Assembly: GCA_035555315.1 (NCBI GenBank)
Contig: DATMGU010000133.1
Span: forward strand, 62,001-126,000
DNA length: 64,000 nt
DNA from: DATMGU01 sp035555315
GTDB lineage: Bacteria; Pseudomonadota; Alphaproteobacteria; ATCC43930; CGMCC-115725
Direction: 5' to 3'
Positions 17,878 to 25,310 of this stretch are shown here, in pieces. Below the pieces are notes generated by a model. The model saw only the letters and a program-made list of their open reading frames with translations. It was not told the origin of the DNA and searched no databases. How positions within the stretch are numbered: the first letter of the stretch is position 1; each line of letters opens with the position of its first letter. A program made the translations under genes and the position numbers.

Positions 17878-19017
17878 TCAGGGCTCCGGCGTGCCATTGA
17901 GCGCCGCCTGCAACCCGACCTCCGGCGTGCGATCGGAGAAGATCGCGGCGAACCAGCCGGGATTGCTGATGGCGGCCGGCTGGAACGCGTTGCAGCCGGC
18001 TTTCATCTCGCTCCAGCTGCCGGTCTTGCACAGCTTGACCGTCTCGTTGGTGACGACCGGCAGTGGCAGGCTGGTCAGTTTCGGTATGTCCTTGCCGTCG
18101 AGCTTTTCGACCGCGAGCTTCAGCGCCAGGGCCCCGGAATAGGGCGGCGAGGCGTAGGAGATGCTGGGATAGCCCATCGACCGGTAGCTGCCGGAGGCAC
18201 CTTCGACGCCGTCCGATGCCTGCAGCATCTGGATGCGATGGCCATTCGAGCCCTCGCCGGCGCAGGGCCGCTTGTCGGCGTCCTTGATGCCGGCTTCATC
18301 CTGCATCGAGGACGCGGTCAGGCAGCCGACCTGCAGCCACATCCCGTTGATCTCGCTCCACGGATGGGTCGCGACGATCTTCGAAAGTTCGGTGCGCGCG
18401 ACCGCCTGGCTCCACATGCCGACACCCTCGGCGATGACGTGGATACCCGGATAGGTGGCGAACACCTTCTTGGCCGCCGCGGTGCGCTGGGTGTCGACCG
18501 AGGTGCCCGGTACGCCGGTCAGCATCACGATATTGCCCTTGCCGTCGAGCTTCTTCGCCAGCCATTCGGCGGTAACGCGCCCAGCCTCGGTCTGGTCGAT
18601 ATGGACGTTGAAGGCGCAGGGCTCGGTGATCTCGGCATCGTAGGCGATGATCACGACACCCTTGGCGCACGCCGCGTGGACGACTTGGTTGAGTGCCGTC
18701 GGTGAGATCGGGAAGACGACGATCGCCTTGGCGCCCGCCTGCACCATCGCGTTGATCTGCTGGATCTGCTTCTGGGCGTTCGGGCCGGCGACCTGGACCT
18801 CGAGATCGACCTTGTCCTTGAGCGTTTTCGACGCGGCCATGGCCTTGACCATGTTGGCGGCCTCGGCCTGCCAGTCGTTGCCGATGTAGCTCATGCTCAG
18901 ATAGATCTTGTAGGGGGCAGCCTCGGCCGCCCGGGCCCCCAGACTCAAGCTCAGTCCGAGAGCGGCCGCGCCGAAGGCGCAGGCCCCGGCCAGACGTGTC
19001 AGTCGTCTTTTCATCAT
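17878..19017 (-). CDS. Periplasmic sugar-binding protein of the RbsB/LacI-type fold (PBP type I)
   Basis: 379 aa from the ATG at 19017. GGAGGG at 19022-19027 is placed correctly for this start and not for the in-frame Met four codons earlier. A basic N-terminus, a hydrophobic stretch (residues 8-26) and an ARAAEAA cleavage region form a Sec signal peptide. The mature part opens with KIYLSMSYIGNDWQAE and carries GAKAIVVFPISP and DQTEAGRVTAEWL, all typical of the pentose/hexose-binding group that partners RbsA/RbsC systems. The long C-terminal part with extra cysteines is less usual. The ligand is unknown and would name the pathway. It follows lacI by 89 bp and precedes the ATPase by 98 bp. Confidence 0.92.
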   Translation of the reverse strand: MMKRRLTRLAGACAFGAAALGLSLSLGARAAEAAPYKIYLSMSYIGNDWQAEAANMVKAMAASKTLKDKVDLEVQVAGPNAQKQIQQINAMVQAGAKAIVVFPISPTALNQVVHAACAKGVVIIAYDAEITEPCAFNVHIDQTEAGRVTAEWLAKKLDGKGNIVMLTGVPGTSVDTQRTAAAKKVFATYPGIHVIAEGVGMWSQAVARTELSKIVATHPWSEINGMWLQVGCLTASSMQDEAGIKDADKRPCAGEGSNGHRIQMLQASDGVEGASGSYRSMGYPSISYASPPYSGALALKLAVEKLDGKDIPKLTSLPLPVVTNETVKLCKTGSWSEMKAGCNAFQPAAISNPGWFAAIFSDRTPEVGLQAALNGTPEP

Positions 19018-19106
19018 CGTTCCCTCCACTGTTATGGTTATGGTTTTTGTTTTGGTCGGCGTATTGGCCGGGTGGCATGACCGAGTTGCCGGTCCCCGGT
19101 GCGGCG

Positions 19107-20195
19107 CTACCCGGATTCGCGCAGCACCATCGAATAAGGCAGCAGGATCTCTCCTGTCGGCCCGTCCTCCATTGGCCCGTCACCCACCCCCATCGGCCCG
19201 TCCAGCGCCGCCCAGACCCGCTCCAGCGCCTCGCGCACGGCAGGCCCGAACACCTCGTAGGGCGCGTGAACGGTACTCAGCCAAGGTGCCAGCCAGGCGT
19301 TCAGCGGATTGTCGTCGAAGCCGAACAGCGCCACGTCGCCCGGCACCGCGAGGCCGAGTTCGTGACAGCGCCGGAAGGTGCCATAGGCGATCTGGTCGTT
19401 GCCGCAGAACACCGCGCGCGGCCTGGGCGACCGTTCGAAGAGGCGGGTCGCGGCGCGGTGTCCGTCCTCCATGGTGAGCGCCGCCTCGACCACATAGCCC
19501 GGATCGAGCGGCGCGCTGCGCTCGGCGAGGCGATCGCGGTATCCGGCCAGACGGTCGCGGCTCGCCGGCGAATGGGATGGCCCGGCGATGATGGCGCAGT
19601 CGCGATGGCCCTCGTCGAGGAAATGATCGGCGATGTCGCGGCCGGCGGCGTAGTTGTCGATGCCGACGAACAATCCGCTGCCGTCCGGGGCCTTGCGGTT
19701 GACGTAGACGATCGGCACCCGCCGTCTCTTGAGCGCCGCGAGGCCGGGGCTCGCGACCGCGCCGAGCAGCGCGATGCCGCGCACGTGATAGGCCTGCATC
19801 TCCGCCAGGTAGTTGTCCTGGACACGCGGATCCTCCGCGGTGTTGCACAGGATCATCGCGTAGTCGCTCTCGACCAGGCTCGCCTCGATCGACTTCGCGA
19901 TGGCGGCGTAGAAGGCGTTGCTCATATCGGGGATGAGCAGTGCTACCAGGCGGGTCCGGTTGGTGCGCAGCGCCTGGCCGAGATGCGCCGGACGATAGTC
20001 GAGCTCCGCGGCGGCCTGACGCACCCGCTCGGCGGTCGCCACCGAGGCGCGGCTGGTGATGCCGTTGAGCACGCGCGACACCGTGGAGATCGAGACGCCG
20101 GCACGGCGCGCGACGTCGTCGATGCCGGCCCGACCGACACCGCCTGCCGGGTTCCGCCGTCCATCCAGTGCCGCCTGTGCCGGGTGTGATTTCAC
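19107..20195 (-). CDS. LacI-family transcriptional regulator of the sugar operon
   Basis: 362 aa from a GTG at 20195, chosen because AGGAA lies at ideal distance and because the longer frame would start inside the operator. The helix-turn-helix IDDVARRAGVSISTVSRVLNG is at about residues 25-45, followed by a hinge helix. The hinge ends in YRPAHLGQAL rather than the common YRPN...ARSL. The rest is the periplasmic-binding-protein-like effector domain (LVALLIPDMSN; FGFDDNPLNAWL near the end). It is the first gene of the operon, so it is likely to repress its own synthesis with the transporter and enzymes until the sugar or an intermediate binds. Confidence 0.92.
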   Translation of the reverse strand: MKSHPAQAALDGRRNPAGGVGRAGIDDVARRAGVSISTVSRVLNGITSRASVATAERVRQAAAELDYRPAHLGQALRTNRTRLVALLIPDMSNAFYAAIAKSIEASLVESDYAMILCNTAEDPRVQDNYLAEMQAYHVRGIALLGAVASPGLAALKRRRVPIVYVNRKAPDGSGLFVGIDNYAAGRDIADHFLDEGHRDCAIIAGPSHSPASRDRLAGYRDRLAERSAPLDPGYVVEAALTMEDGHRAATRLFERSPRPRAVFCGNDQIAYGTFRRCHELGLAVPGDVALFGFDDNPLNAWLAPWLSTVHAPYEVFGPAVREALERVWAALDGPMGVGDGPMEDGPTGEILLPYSMVLRESG

Positions 20196-20219
20196 GGCAT
20201 TTCCTGCCCCGCCAAATTT

Positions 20220-20235
20220 AGGCAAACGTTTGCCT
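20220..20235. promoter_or_regulatory. Perfect 16-bp palindromic LacI-type operator
   Basis: The sequence AGGCAAACGTTTGCCT is an exact palindrome with the central CG typical of LacI-family operators. It lies 25 bp upstream of the lacI GTG and just downstream of the predicted -10 box, so repressor binding would block the start of the whole operon. Confidence 0.8.
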
Positions 20236-20244
20236 TATCTCCCG

Positions 20245-20274
20245 ACGATAACGGATGCAGGCGGTGGCCGTCAA
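20245..20274 (-). promoter_or_regulatory. Sigma70-like promoter of the lacI-sugar operon
   Basis: On the minus strand a TTGACG -35 box (20274-20269) is followed after 18 bp by TATCGT (20250-20245). The predicted transcript start near 20238 falls at the edge of the palindromic operator, which is the expected arrangement for repression. Confidence 0.5.
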
Positions 20275-20718
20275 TGGGAACACCCAATGGGCATAAAACC
20301 CACGGCCCGACACCGCTTCCGGCGGTTTGTTTCCGGCGAGTGATCCAGCTCACACTTCATTCCGGCCACGCGCTCGTAGGCTCTCGTCGAGCTTGCGTGT
20401 GAGGCGGTTTGAAATGCCGAGAGCGAAGAATTTTTTGGGTTGGGAAGAAAGCCGTTGCCGGCACGCACAAGGCCCTCTGGACCGGTTCGACCGCGTTCTC
20501 AACCGGTCTTTCAAACCCTCCCGCGGCGCCATCTCCATCATAACCCGCTTGGATCGCCCAGCTATCTGGGGAATGTCCATTTGAGACAAATTCGAACCGC
20601 TTCACGGGGTCTGGTTAAGCAATGCTAAAGGAATAAAGTCTATAAAGAACAGGATCATAATAATAACAAGCCCCCCGATGGGCCACCTCTCCCCCATTTG
20701 CGATTTTTGGAGCACGCG
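20275..20718. other. Intergenic region between the divergent sugar operon and the chemoreceptor
   Basis: About 440 bp hold no convincing gene. Short frames on both strands lack ribosome sites and recognisable content. The left part has ordinary GC content. From about 20600 it becomes AT-rich and carries the FliA-like promoter listed separately. Confidence 0.5.
20634..20660 (+). promoter_or_regulatory. Sigma28 (FliA)-like promoter of the chemoreceptor gene
   Basis: TAAAGTCT at 20634-20641 and GATCATAA at 20653-20660 are separated by exactly 11 bp. The first box matches the TAAAGTTT consensus at seven of eight positions and the second matches GCCGATAA at five of eight. It lies about 60 bp before the chemoreceptor start. 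Chemoreceptors are classic FliA targets. Confidence 0.45.
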
Positions 20719-22758
20719 GTGTTTAATTTTACCTCCCTACCCATCGGCCGGAAGATCACGCTCGGCTTCGGTTTGCTCGTGGTTCTCACGGTGGCGTGCT
20801 CCAGCTTGTCCTGGCTGGCCTTCAATTCCGTCAAGGCGACGTTCGTCGAATTGAGCCGGATGTCCGCGTCGGTCCAGCGGTTTCCCACGCTCGAGATGCG
20901 GCTGCGGGCCGATCGGGAAACCGTGATGGCACAGATGCTGATCCCGACGGCGCCCGCGGCGGAAAAACTGAAGGCGGCGGTCGCCGATGGGAAAACAGCG
21001 ATCACGCAGACCCTGGCGGGAATGCGCAATCCGCCCCTCGTCGCCATGATGGGAAAGATCGATGAGGCTTACCAAAAGTTGGGGCAAGCGGCGGTTAGGG
21101 TGCAGCAGCTGACCAACGAATTCGAACCGAAACGCGGGCAGATCGGCCAACGGCCCGAGATGTTCGCACCGGTCCTGACCACTCTTGTGGAAAGCCGGGT
21201 TCGCGCGGCTGACACGGCCGGAGCGGCGGAAACCGCCCTGCTGCTCAGCGAAATCGAAATTGGCCGCCAGCAGACGGCGAGCTTTCTCAATGCCACGGAT
21301 GACGGTATCGAGATCGAGAGCCTTGCCAAACTCAAGACTCAAGGGAACGATCTGCTCGCCAGCTGGGCAAAGATCGATGCCAAGACCAAGGCGCTGACCA
21401 GCCGGACCGCCGAAGCCGACCAGGCCTCGGCCAAGCAGCTGACGACGACCCTCGACGGCTATATTGGCGTCCTGCGCCAGGCCGTTCCCATGCTGCTCGA
21501 ACGCACGCAGCTGCGCGTCGAAACCATGATGCCGGTCGGTCAAACGGTGGCCGCGATCATCCAAGAAGCGATCGATGTCGCCAACCGCAATCAAGCCCGT
21601 ACCGCCGAAACCTCGCTGGAGGCGGTGCAGAATTCGAGCAATCAAAATCTCATAGCGGCCTTCATCACGGTGACCCTCGCCATCGGCGCGGCATTGATCG
21701 TGGCGCGGTCGATCACCGGTCCGCTGAAGCACATCACGGCGGTCGTCCTCGCGACGGCGGAAGGCGATCTTTCCCAGGACGTCCCGTTCCTCGGTCAGCG
21801 CGACGAGATCGGCGATCTCGCCCGCACCGTCGAAGTGTTTCGCCGCAACCGAACCGCGGCCGACGCGGCGATCCAGGCCCAGGTCTCCGAGCAGGAAGCG
21901 AAACTGGCTCGGCAGGTAACGGTCGATCATTTGACCCACGACTTCGAGACGACGATCAGAAGCGTCGCCTCCGCCGTCACCGCCGCCGCCAAACAGATGC
22001 AAGGAAATTCCGCGGAACTGTCAGCGAGTTCCGCGAATTCGGCCGAACGGTGTTCCAGCGCCAGCGTGGCGACGGATCGGTCGCGCGGCAACATCGAGAC
22101 CGTCGCGGCCGCCACTGAGGAACTCTCCTCCTCCATCCGGGAAATCAGCAGACAGATGGCCGGTGCCGCGACCATCTCCAGCGAAGCGGTGGAGGCGGCT
22201 CGCCGAACCAGCGAGGGCGTGCAAGGATTGTCCGACGCGGCCGCGAAGATTGGCTCCGTCGTGGAATTGATCAGCGGAATCGCGTCTCAGACCAACTTGC
22301 TGGCACTCAACGCGACCATCGAGGCGGCCCGGGCCGGGGATGCCGGCAAGGGCTTCTCGGTGGTGGCGACCGAGGTCAAAAGTCTTGCGACTCAGACGAC
22401 GCGGGCGACGGACGAGATTCAAAAGCAGGTCGATCAGATCCGTACCGAGACCGATCGAGCGGTCAAAGCCATCCATGAGATCACCGGAACGATCGGCACC
22501 ATGAGCCAGACCACCGCGTCGGTAGCCGCCGCCGTGGAGGAACAGGAGGCAGCCACCGGAGAGATCGCCCGGAATGTGCAGGAGGCCGCGGCGGTCAGCA
22601 TCCAGGTGGCCAGCGAGTTGGCCAGCGTCACGGATGCCGCCGGACAGACAGGGCGCTCCGCCGCCGAACTCCAAGCTGCGACGGAACATCTGCTCGCTCA
22701 ATCCGAAGCGATCCGGCGGGAAGTCGATCTGTTCACCAACGCGGTACGAGCAGCCTAA
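20719..22758 (+). CDS. Methyl-accepting chemotaxis protein
   Basis: 679 aa from a GTG at 20719, preceded six bases earlier by TGGAG; an in-frame TTG at 20698 has no ribosome site. TM1 spans about residues 13-33. A large periplasmic four-helix sensor domain follows (35-305, HBM/TarH-like by length), then TM2 (about 312-332, AAFITVTLAIGAALIV), a HAMP domain (to about 390) and the cytoplasmic signalling hairpin. The hairpin tip, QTNLLALNATIEAARAG, and the following GFSVVATEVKSLA are canonical CheA/CheW contact sequences. Gln/Glu-rich flanks contain methylation sites. The last residues lack a CheR/CheB-docking pentapeptide. The ligand is unknown. The gene ends in a strong terminator and is monocistronic. 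Confidence 0.92.
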   Translation: MFNFTSLPIGRKITLGFGLLVVLTVACSSLSWLAFNSVKATFVELSRMSASVQRFPTLEMRLRADRETVMAQMLIPTAPAAEKLKAAVADGKTAITQTLAGMRNPPLVAMMGKIDEAYQKLGQAAVRVQQLTNEFEPKRGQIGQRPEMFAPVLTTLVESRVRAADTAGAAETALLLSEIEIGRQQTASFLNATDDGIEIESLAKLKTQGNDLLASWAKIDAKTKALTSRTAEADQASAKQLTTTLDGYIGVLRQAVPMLLERTQLRVETMMPVGQTVAAIIQEAIDVANRNQARTAETSLEAVQNSSNQNLIAAFITVTLAIGAALIVARSITGPLKHITAVVLATAEGDLSQDVPFLGQRDEIGDLARTVEVFRRNRTAADAAIQAQVSEQEAKLARQVTVDHLTHDFETTIRSVASAVTAAAKQMQGNSAELSASSANSAERCSSASVATDRSRGNIETVAAATEELSSSIREISRQMAGAATISSEAVEAARRTSEGVQGLSDAAAKIGSVVELISGIASQTNLLALNATIEAARAGDAGKGFSVVATEVKSLATQTTRATDEIQKQVDQIRTETDRAVKAIHEITGTIGTMSQTTASVAAAVEEQEAATGEIARNVQEAAAVSIQVASELASVTDAAGQTGRSAAELQAATEHLLAQSEAIRREVDLFTNAVRAA

Positions 22759-22765
22759 CGAACGA

Positions 22766-22799
22766 CAGGCCGCCCTTCGGGGCGGCCTGCTAGCTTTTT
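22766..22799 (+). terminator. Rho-independent terminator after the chemoreceptor
   Basis: Ten-base perfect arms CAGGCCGCCC (22766-22775) and GGGCGGCCTG (22780-22789) enclose a TTCG tetraloop. They are followed by a five-T run at 22795-22799. It begins 7 bp after the stop codon. Confidence 0.9.
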
Positions 22800-23083
22800 C
22801 CATGCGGCGGCGAGGCGTCATCGCCCGCCGTTCTCTCCCAAGCCGACGTTTTCACCACGCGACTCACAAGGCCATCGATCAGACTTTTTTCTCCATACAA
22901 ACCGACCTGCCCCGATCCTGGACGCGCCCGAAATTTGCGATTGCCATTCAAGACGGCCTCTCAACCGGCCGTTGGGCGCGAGAAAAAAAGAATGCTTGCA
23001 TACTTCGTTGATTTTATTGAATGATCGGCGAATTCGGTTGGCTTGATCGACACGAAGAAAAAAGAGCGTTTGCCCACATCGTC

Positions 23084-23100
23084 GATTTTTTTAAAAAATC
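23084..23100. repeat. AT-rich inverted repeat
   Basis: GATTTTTT and AAAAAATC form perfect 8-bp arms around one T. The run of A:T pairs makes this a likely bend or protein-binding site. It could act as a weak hairpin. Confidence 0.5.
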
Positions 23101-23127
23101 CGAGAGCATGGACGAAAAGTCCAGCGA

Positions 23128-23153
23128 AAAATGAAGTGAAAACACTTCATTTT
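23128..23153. repeat. Inverted repeat with terminator- or operator-like form
   Basis: AAAATGAAGTG and CACTTCATTTT are perfect 11-bp arms around an AAAA loop, 139 bp before the homocitrate synthase start. A-rich on the left and T-rich on the right, it could end transcription from either side, act as an attenuator, or bind a regulator. Confidence 0.55.
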
Positions 23154-23203
23154 CAAAATAAAAAATTGATAATTACGATTATGATGATATATATCCGTTA
23201 ATT

Positions 23204-23209
23204 TATAAT
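23204..23209 (+). promoter_or_regulatory. Candidate -10 box of the homocitrate synthase cassette
   Basis: An exact TATAAT lies 83 bp before the ATG. No good TTGACA-like -35 box is at the right distance, so activation by a regulator would be expected if it is used. Confidence 0.3.
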
Positions 23210-23291
23210 AAAATATCGTCCAAAAAAAATTCCGCGTCCTACTCAGGTGCTCTATAAGTCTTTCATATCACTCGTCCGTGGGGGAATGTAG

Positions 23292-24431
23292 ATGACTTTT
23301 CACCCTAAGCTCATTGATTTGACTTTACGGGAAGGCGAGCAGTCCTCGCTCTGCGACTTCTCAACTCAAGACAAAATCCACATCGCACAGCTTCTGTCGA
23401 AGCTCGGCGTCGACATCATCGAAATGACGTCGCCGGCGGTCAGCCCACGCTCGCGCGAAGATTTGGAGAAAGTCGTCGCTCTCGGCCTCTCCAGCCGGAT
23501 CGCCGCGCATGTACGGTGTAATCTCGGCGATGCGCGCGCCGCGATCGCGGCCGGAGTCGATGCCGTCCATATGTTCATGGCTTCGTCGAAGGCGTTACGG
23601 CAGCACAGCCACGGCATGGATGTCGATGAAATCGTCGAGCGCGCGATCGAGGTCGCCGAGATGGTGCGGCAGGAGGCGCCTGGGGTCGAAATCCGGTTTT
23701 CCTGTGAGGACGCGTTCCGCACATCGGCGCAAGACTTGCTCGCGATCTATCGGCCCCTCGCCCAGACGGGCCTGTTCGACCGCTTCGGTATCGCCGATAC
23801 GGTCGGCACCGCGACGCCCCCCAAGGTCCGGGCACGGGTTCAGGAAATTAAGCTCGCGCTCGACTGCGAACTTGGGTTTCACGGCCACAACGACACCGGC
23901 CTCGCCGTCGCCAACGCGCTCGCGGCCGTGGAGGGCGGCGCCACGCATATCGACACCTGCGTGCTCGGCATCGGCGAACGCAACGGCATCACGGCGCTGG
24001 AGGACCTTGTCGCCTGCTTGTACGTGGACAATCCCGTGGCCGCGCGCAGCCGTTTCGAGTTGTCGCACCTGACCGAACTCGCCGGCTATCTCGCCCAGTG
24101 CATGAAGGTCGACATCCCGTTCAATCACTGCATCGTGGGATCATCCGCCTTCACCCATAAGGCGGGCGTTCATACCAAGGCGGTACTCGCCGATCCCAAG
24201 GCGTATGAGATCCTGGATCCGGCGGATTTCGGCCGCGAACGCACGGTCATGATGGCGCACCGGCTGACCGGGTGGAATGTCATGAGCGAGCGCGCCCAGC
24301 AGCTTGGCCTCGTGCTCAGCAAGGATCTGCTGCAGAGCGCCGCGTCGAAGATAAAAGAGATGGCCGACCGGGATAGTCTGAGTCAGCAAGACGTCGATCA
24401 CGTGCTGATGACGATGGTGGCCACCGCATGA
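23292..24431 (+). CDS. Homocitrate synthase-like enzyme of the LYS20/LYS21 (lysine-type) group
   Basis: 379 aa, a DRE-TIM metallolyase. LIDLTLREGEQ (residues 7-17) supplies the metal Asp9 and catalytic Arg13. HSHGMD (105-110), IRFSCEDAFR (134-143), FHGHND (196-201, metal His197 and His199), GIGERNGIT and THKAGVHTKAVLADPKAYEILDP all follow yeast and Thermus LYS20 more closely than NifV or LeuA. The family condenses acetyl-CoA with 2-oxoglutarate to homocitrate. A lysine-type enzyme is unexpected because alphaproteobacteria make lysine through diaminopimelate, and no homoaconitase or homoisocitrate dehydrogenase gene is present. It lacks a C-terminal leucine-type regulatory domain. The stop overlaps the next start (ATGA). 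A related alpha-keto acid may be the real acceptor. Confidence 0.88.
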   Translation: MTFHPKLIDLTLREGEQSSLCDFSTQDKIHIAQLLSKLGVDIIEMTSPAVSPRSREDLEKVVALGLSSRIAAHVRCNLGDARAAIAAGVDAVHMFMASSKALRQHSHGMDVDEIVERAIEVAEMVRQEAPGVEIRFSCEDAFRTSAQDLLAIYRPLAQTGLFDRFGIADTVGTATPPKVRARVQEIKLALDCELGFHGHNDTGLAVANALAAVEGGATHIDTCVLGIGERNGITALEDLVACLYVDNPVAARSRFELSHLTELAGYLAQCMKVDIPFNHCIVGSSAFTHKAGVHTKAVLADPKAYEILDPADFGRERTVMMAHRLTGWNVMSERAQQLGLVLSKDLLQSAASKIKEMADRDSLSQQDVDHVLMTMVATA

Positions 24432-25249
24432 GCGCCCTCGCGGCGCTATCGTCGGCGGCGGTCGCCTCGCCCCCCATCAAGGATTTGGGCGTCATCGCCT
24501 CAGGGGTCACGCTCTCGACGACCCGGCCGAGGGGATGGCGGGCGGTCGCCGACAGCCGCCTGCTGGTCGTCATCGGCCTGACCGGCACGGGCAAAAGCAC
24601 GGCGATGGCGGAGCTTCGAGCCATCGCCGAGCCGTTCAGCCTCTTGCCGAACCGCCGCGAGGTCACCGATAAGGCGATCATCCCGCTGTACAGCGACCAG
24701 CCGGTCAATGATCGCGTCGAGCGGTTTGAGCTGACCCGGCGCTTCGCCAGGGCGAACCCGGGCGGCATGGCGCATATCCTCACGCAGCTCAGCGTCGATC
24801 CCGAGGCATTGCCGGACCCTCTGGTCTTCGACGGTTTGCGGGGTGCCGATGAGGTGGCCCACGCGGCGGTCGTCCTGCCTCGGGCGCGGTTTCTGGTCCT
24901 GACGGCACCCGACTTCGTCCGCCTCACCCGCATCGTCCTGCGTGCCGATGCCTTCGATCGGACGAGCGCCCTGACCGCCGACGAGGCCGGTGCCGTGCTG
25001 TCGGACGCGGAGCTGCTGACGCCGGTCGAGCGCTTTCAGCTCGAAGGCTGGATGCGGCTGGGTGCGCTCGATCCCAAAGATGTGCGGGCGAAGCTCAACA
25101 TCGTCACCGCCGAACGCCGCAACTACGATGCGGATCTCGCTATCAAGGTGCTGATGGAGGCCGCTCCCGAGCGAACCTTCGTCGTCGACACCTCCGCGGT
25201 TCCGCCCCATCTCGTCGGCATGATCGCGGCGCGCGTGCTCGCCTCGTGA
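24428..25249 (+). CDS. Uncharacterised P-loop NTPase/kinase-like protein
   Basis: 273 aa, not recognised beyond its fold. A short beta strand RLLVVIG runs into a complete Walker A motif, GLTGTGKST (residues 50-58). LVFDGLRG near residue 137 could serve as Walker B or a substrate Asp, and RFLVLTAPDFVRLTRIVLR near 155-175 resembles the lid region of small-molecule kinases. There is no ABC signature or AAA sensor. The first 40 residues lack similarity and could be a substrate-specific N-terminus or an overlong start. It overlaps the homocitrate synthase stop by 4 bp and is followed 61 bp later by the oxygenase, so it should act in the same pathway. Phosphorylation of a carboxylate or hydroxyl intermediate is a guess. 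Confidence 0.7.
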   Translation: MSALAALSSAAVASPPIKDLGVIASGVTLSTTRPRGWRAVADSRLLVVIGLTGTGKSTAMAELRAIAEPFSLLPNRREVTDKAIIPLYSDQPVNDRVERFELTRRFARANPGGMAHILTQLSVDPEALPDPLVFDGLRGADEVAHAAVVLPRARFLVLTAPDFVRLTRIVLRADAFDRTSALTADEAGAVLSDAELLTPVERFQLEGWMRLGALDPKDVRAKLNIVTAERRNYDADLAIKVLMEAAPERTFVVDTSAVPPHLVGMIAARVLAS

Positions 25250-25285
25250 GCCGTCGTTAGTGCCCCCGGTGCCCGCCCTTCCCCT

Positions 25286-25298
25286 ATCCTGACAGGAT
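25286..25298. promoter_or_regulatory. Short perfect palindrome before the oxygenase gene
   Basis: ATCCTG-A-CAGGAT is an exact 6+1+6 palindrome ending 12 bp before the ATG at 25311. It could be an operator or could modulate translation of the third gene in the cassette. Confidence 0.35.
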
Positions 25299-25310
25299 TG
25301 AGAGAGCCCC

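Larger units (their letters stand above)
22800..23291. other. AT-rich non-coding leader before the homocitrate synthase cassette
   Basis: About 490 bp hold no supported gene. From about 22980 to 23270 the sequence is far richer in A and T than anything else in the window except the 57.4-57.6 kb spacer. It contains two inverted repeats and a TATAAT box, listed separately. The composition fits a recently acquired or silenced and regulated promoter region. Confidence 0.6.

Noticed and set aside
20327..20584. Short 85-codon open frame between the sugar operon and the chemoreceptor
   Set aside because: It has no ribosome site and an Arg/Ser-rich translation, and it is countered by overlapping frames on the other strand.
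23292..24431. NifV (nitrogenase homocitrate synthase) as the identity of the synthase
   Set aside because: Its motif blocks follow the lysine-type LYS20 group and there are no nif genes nearby.
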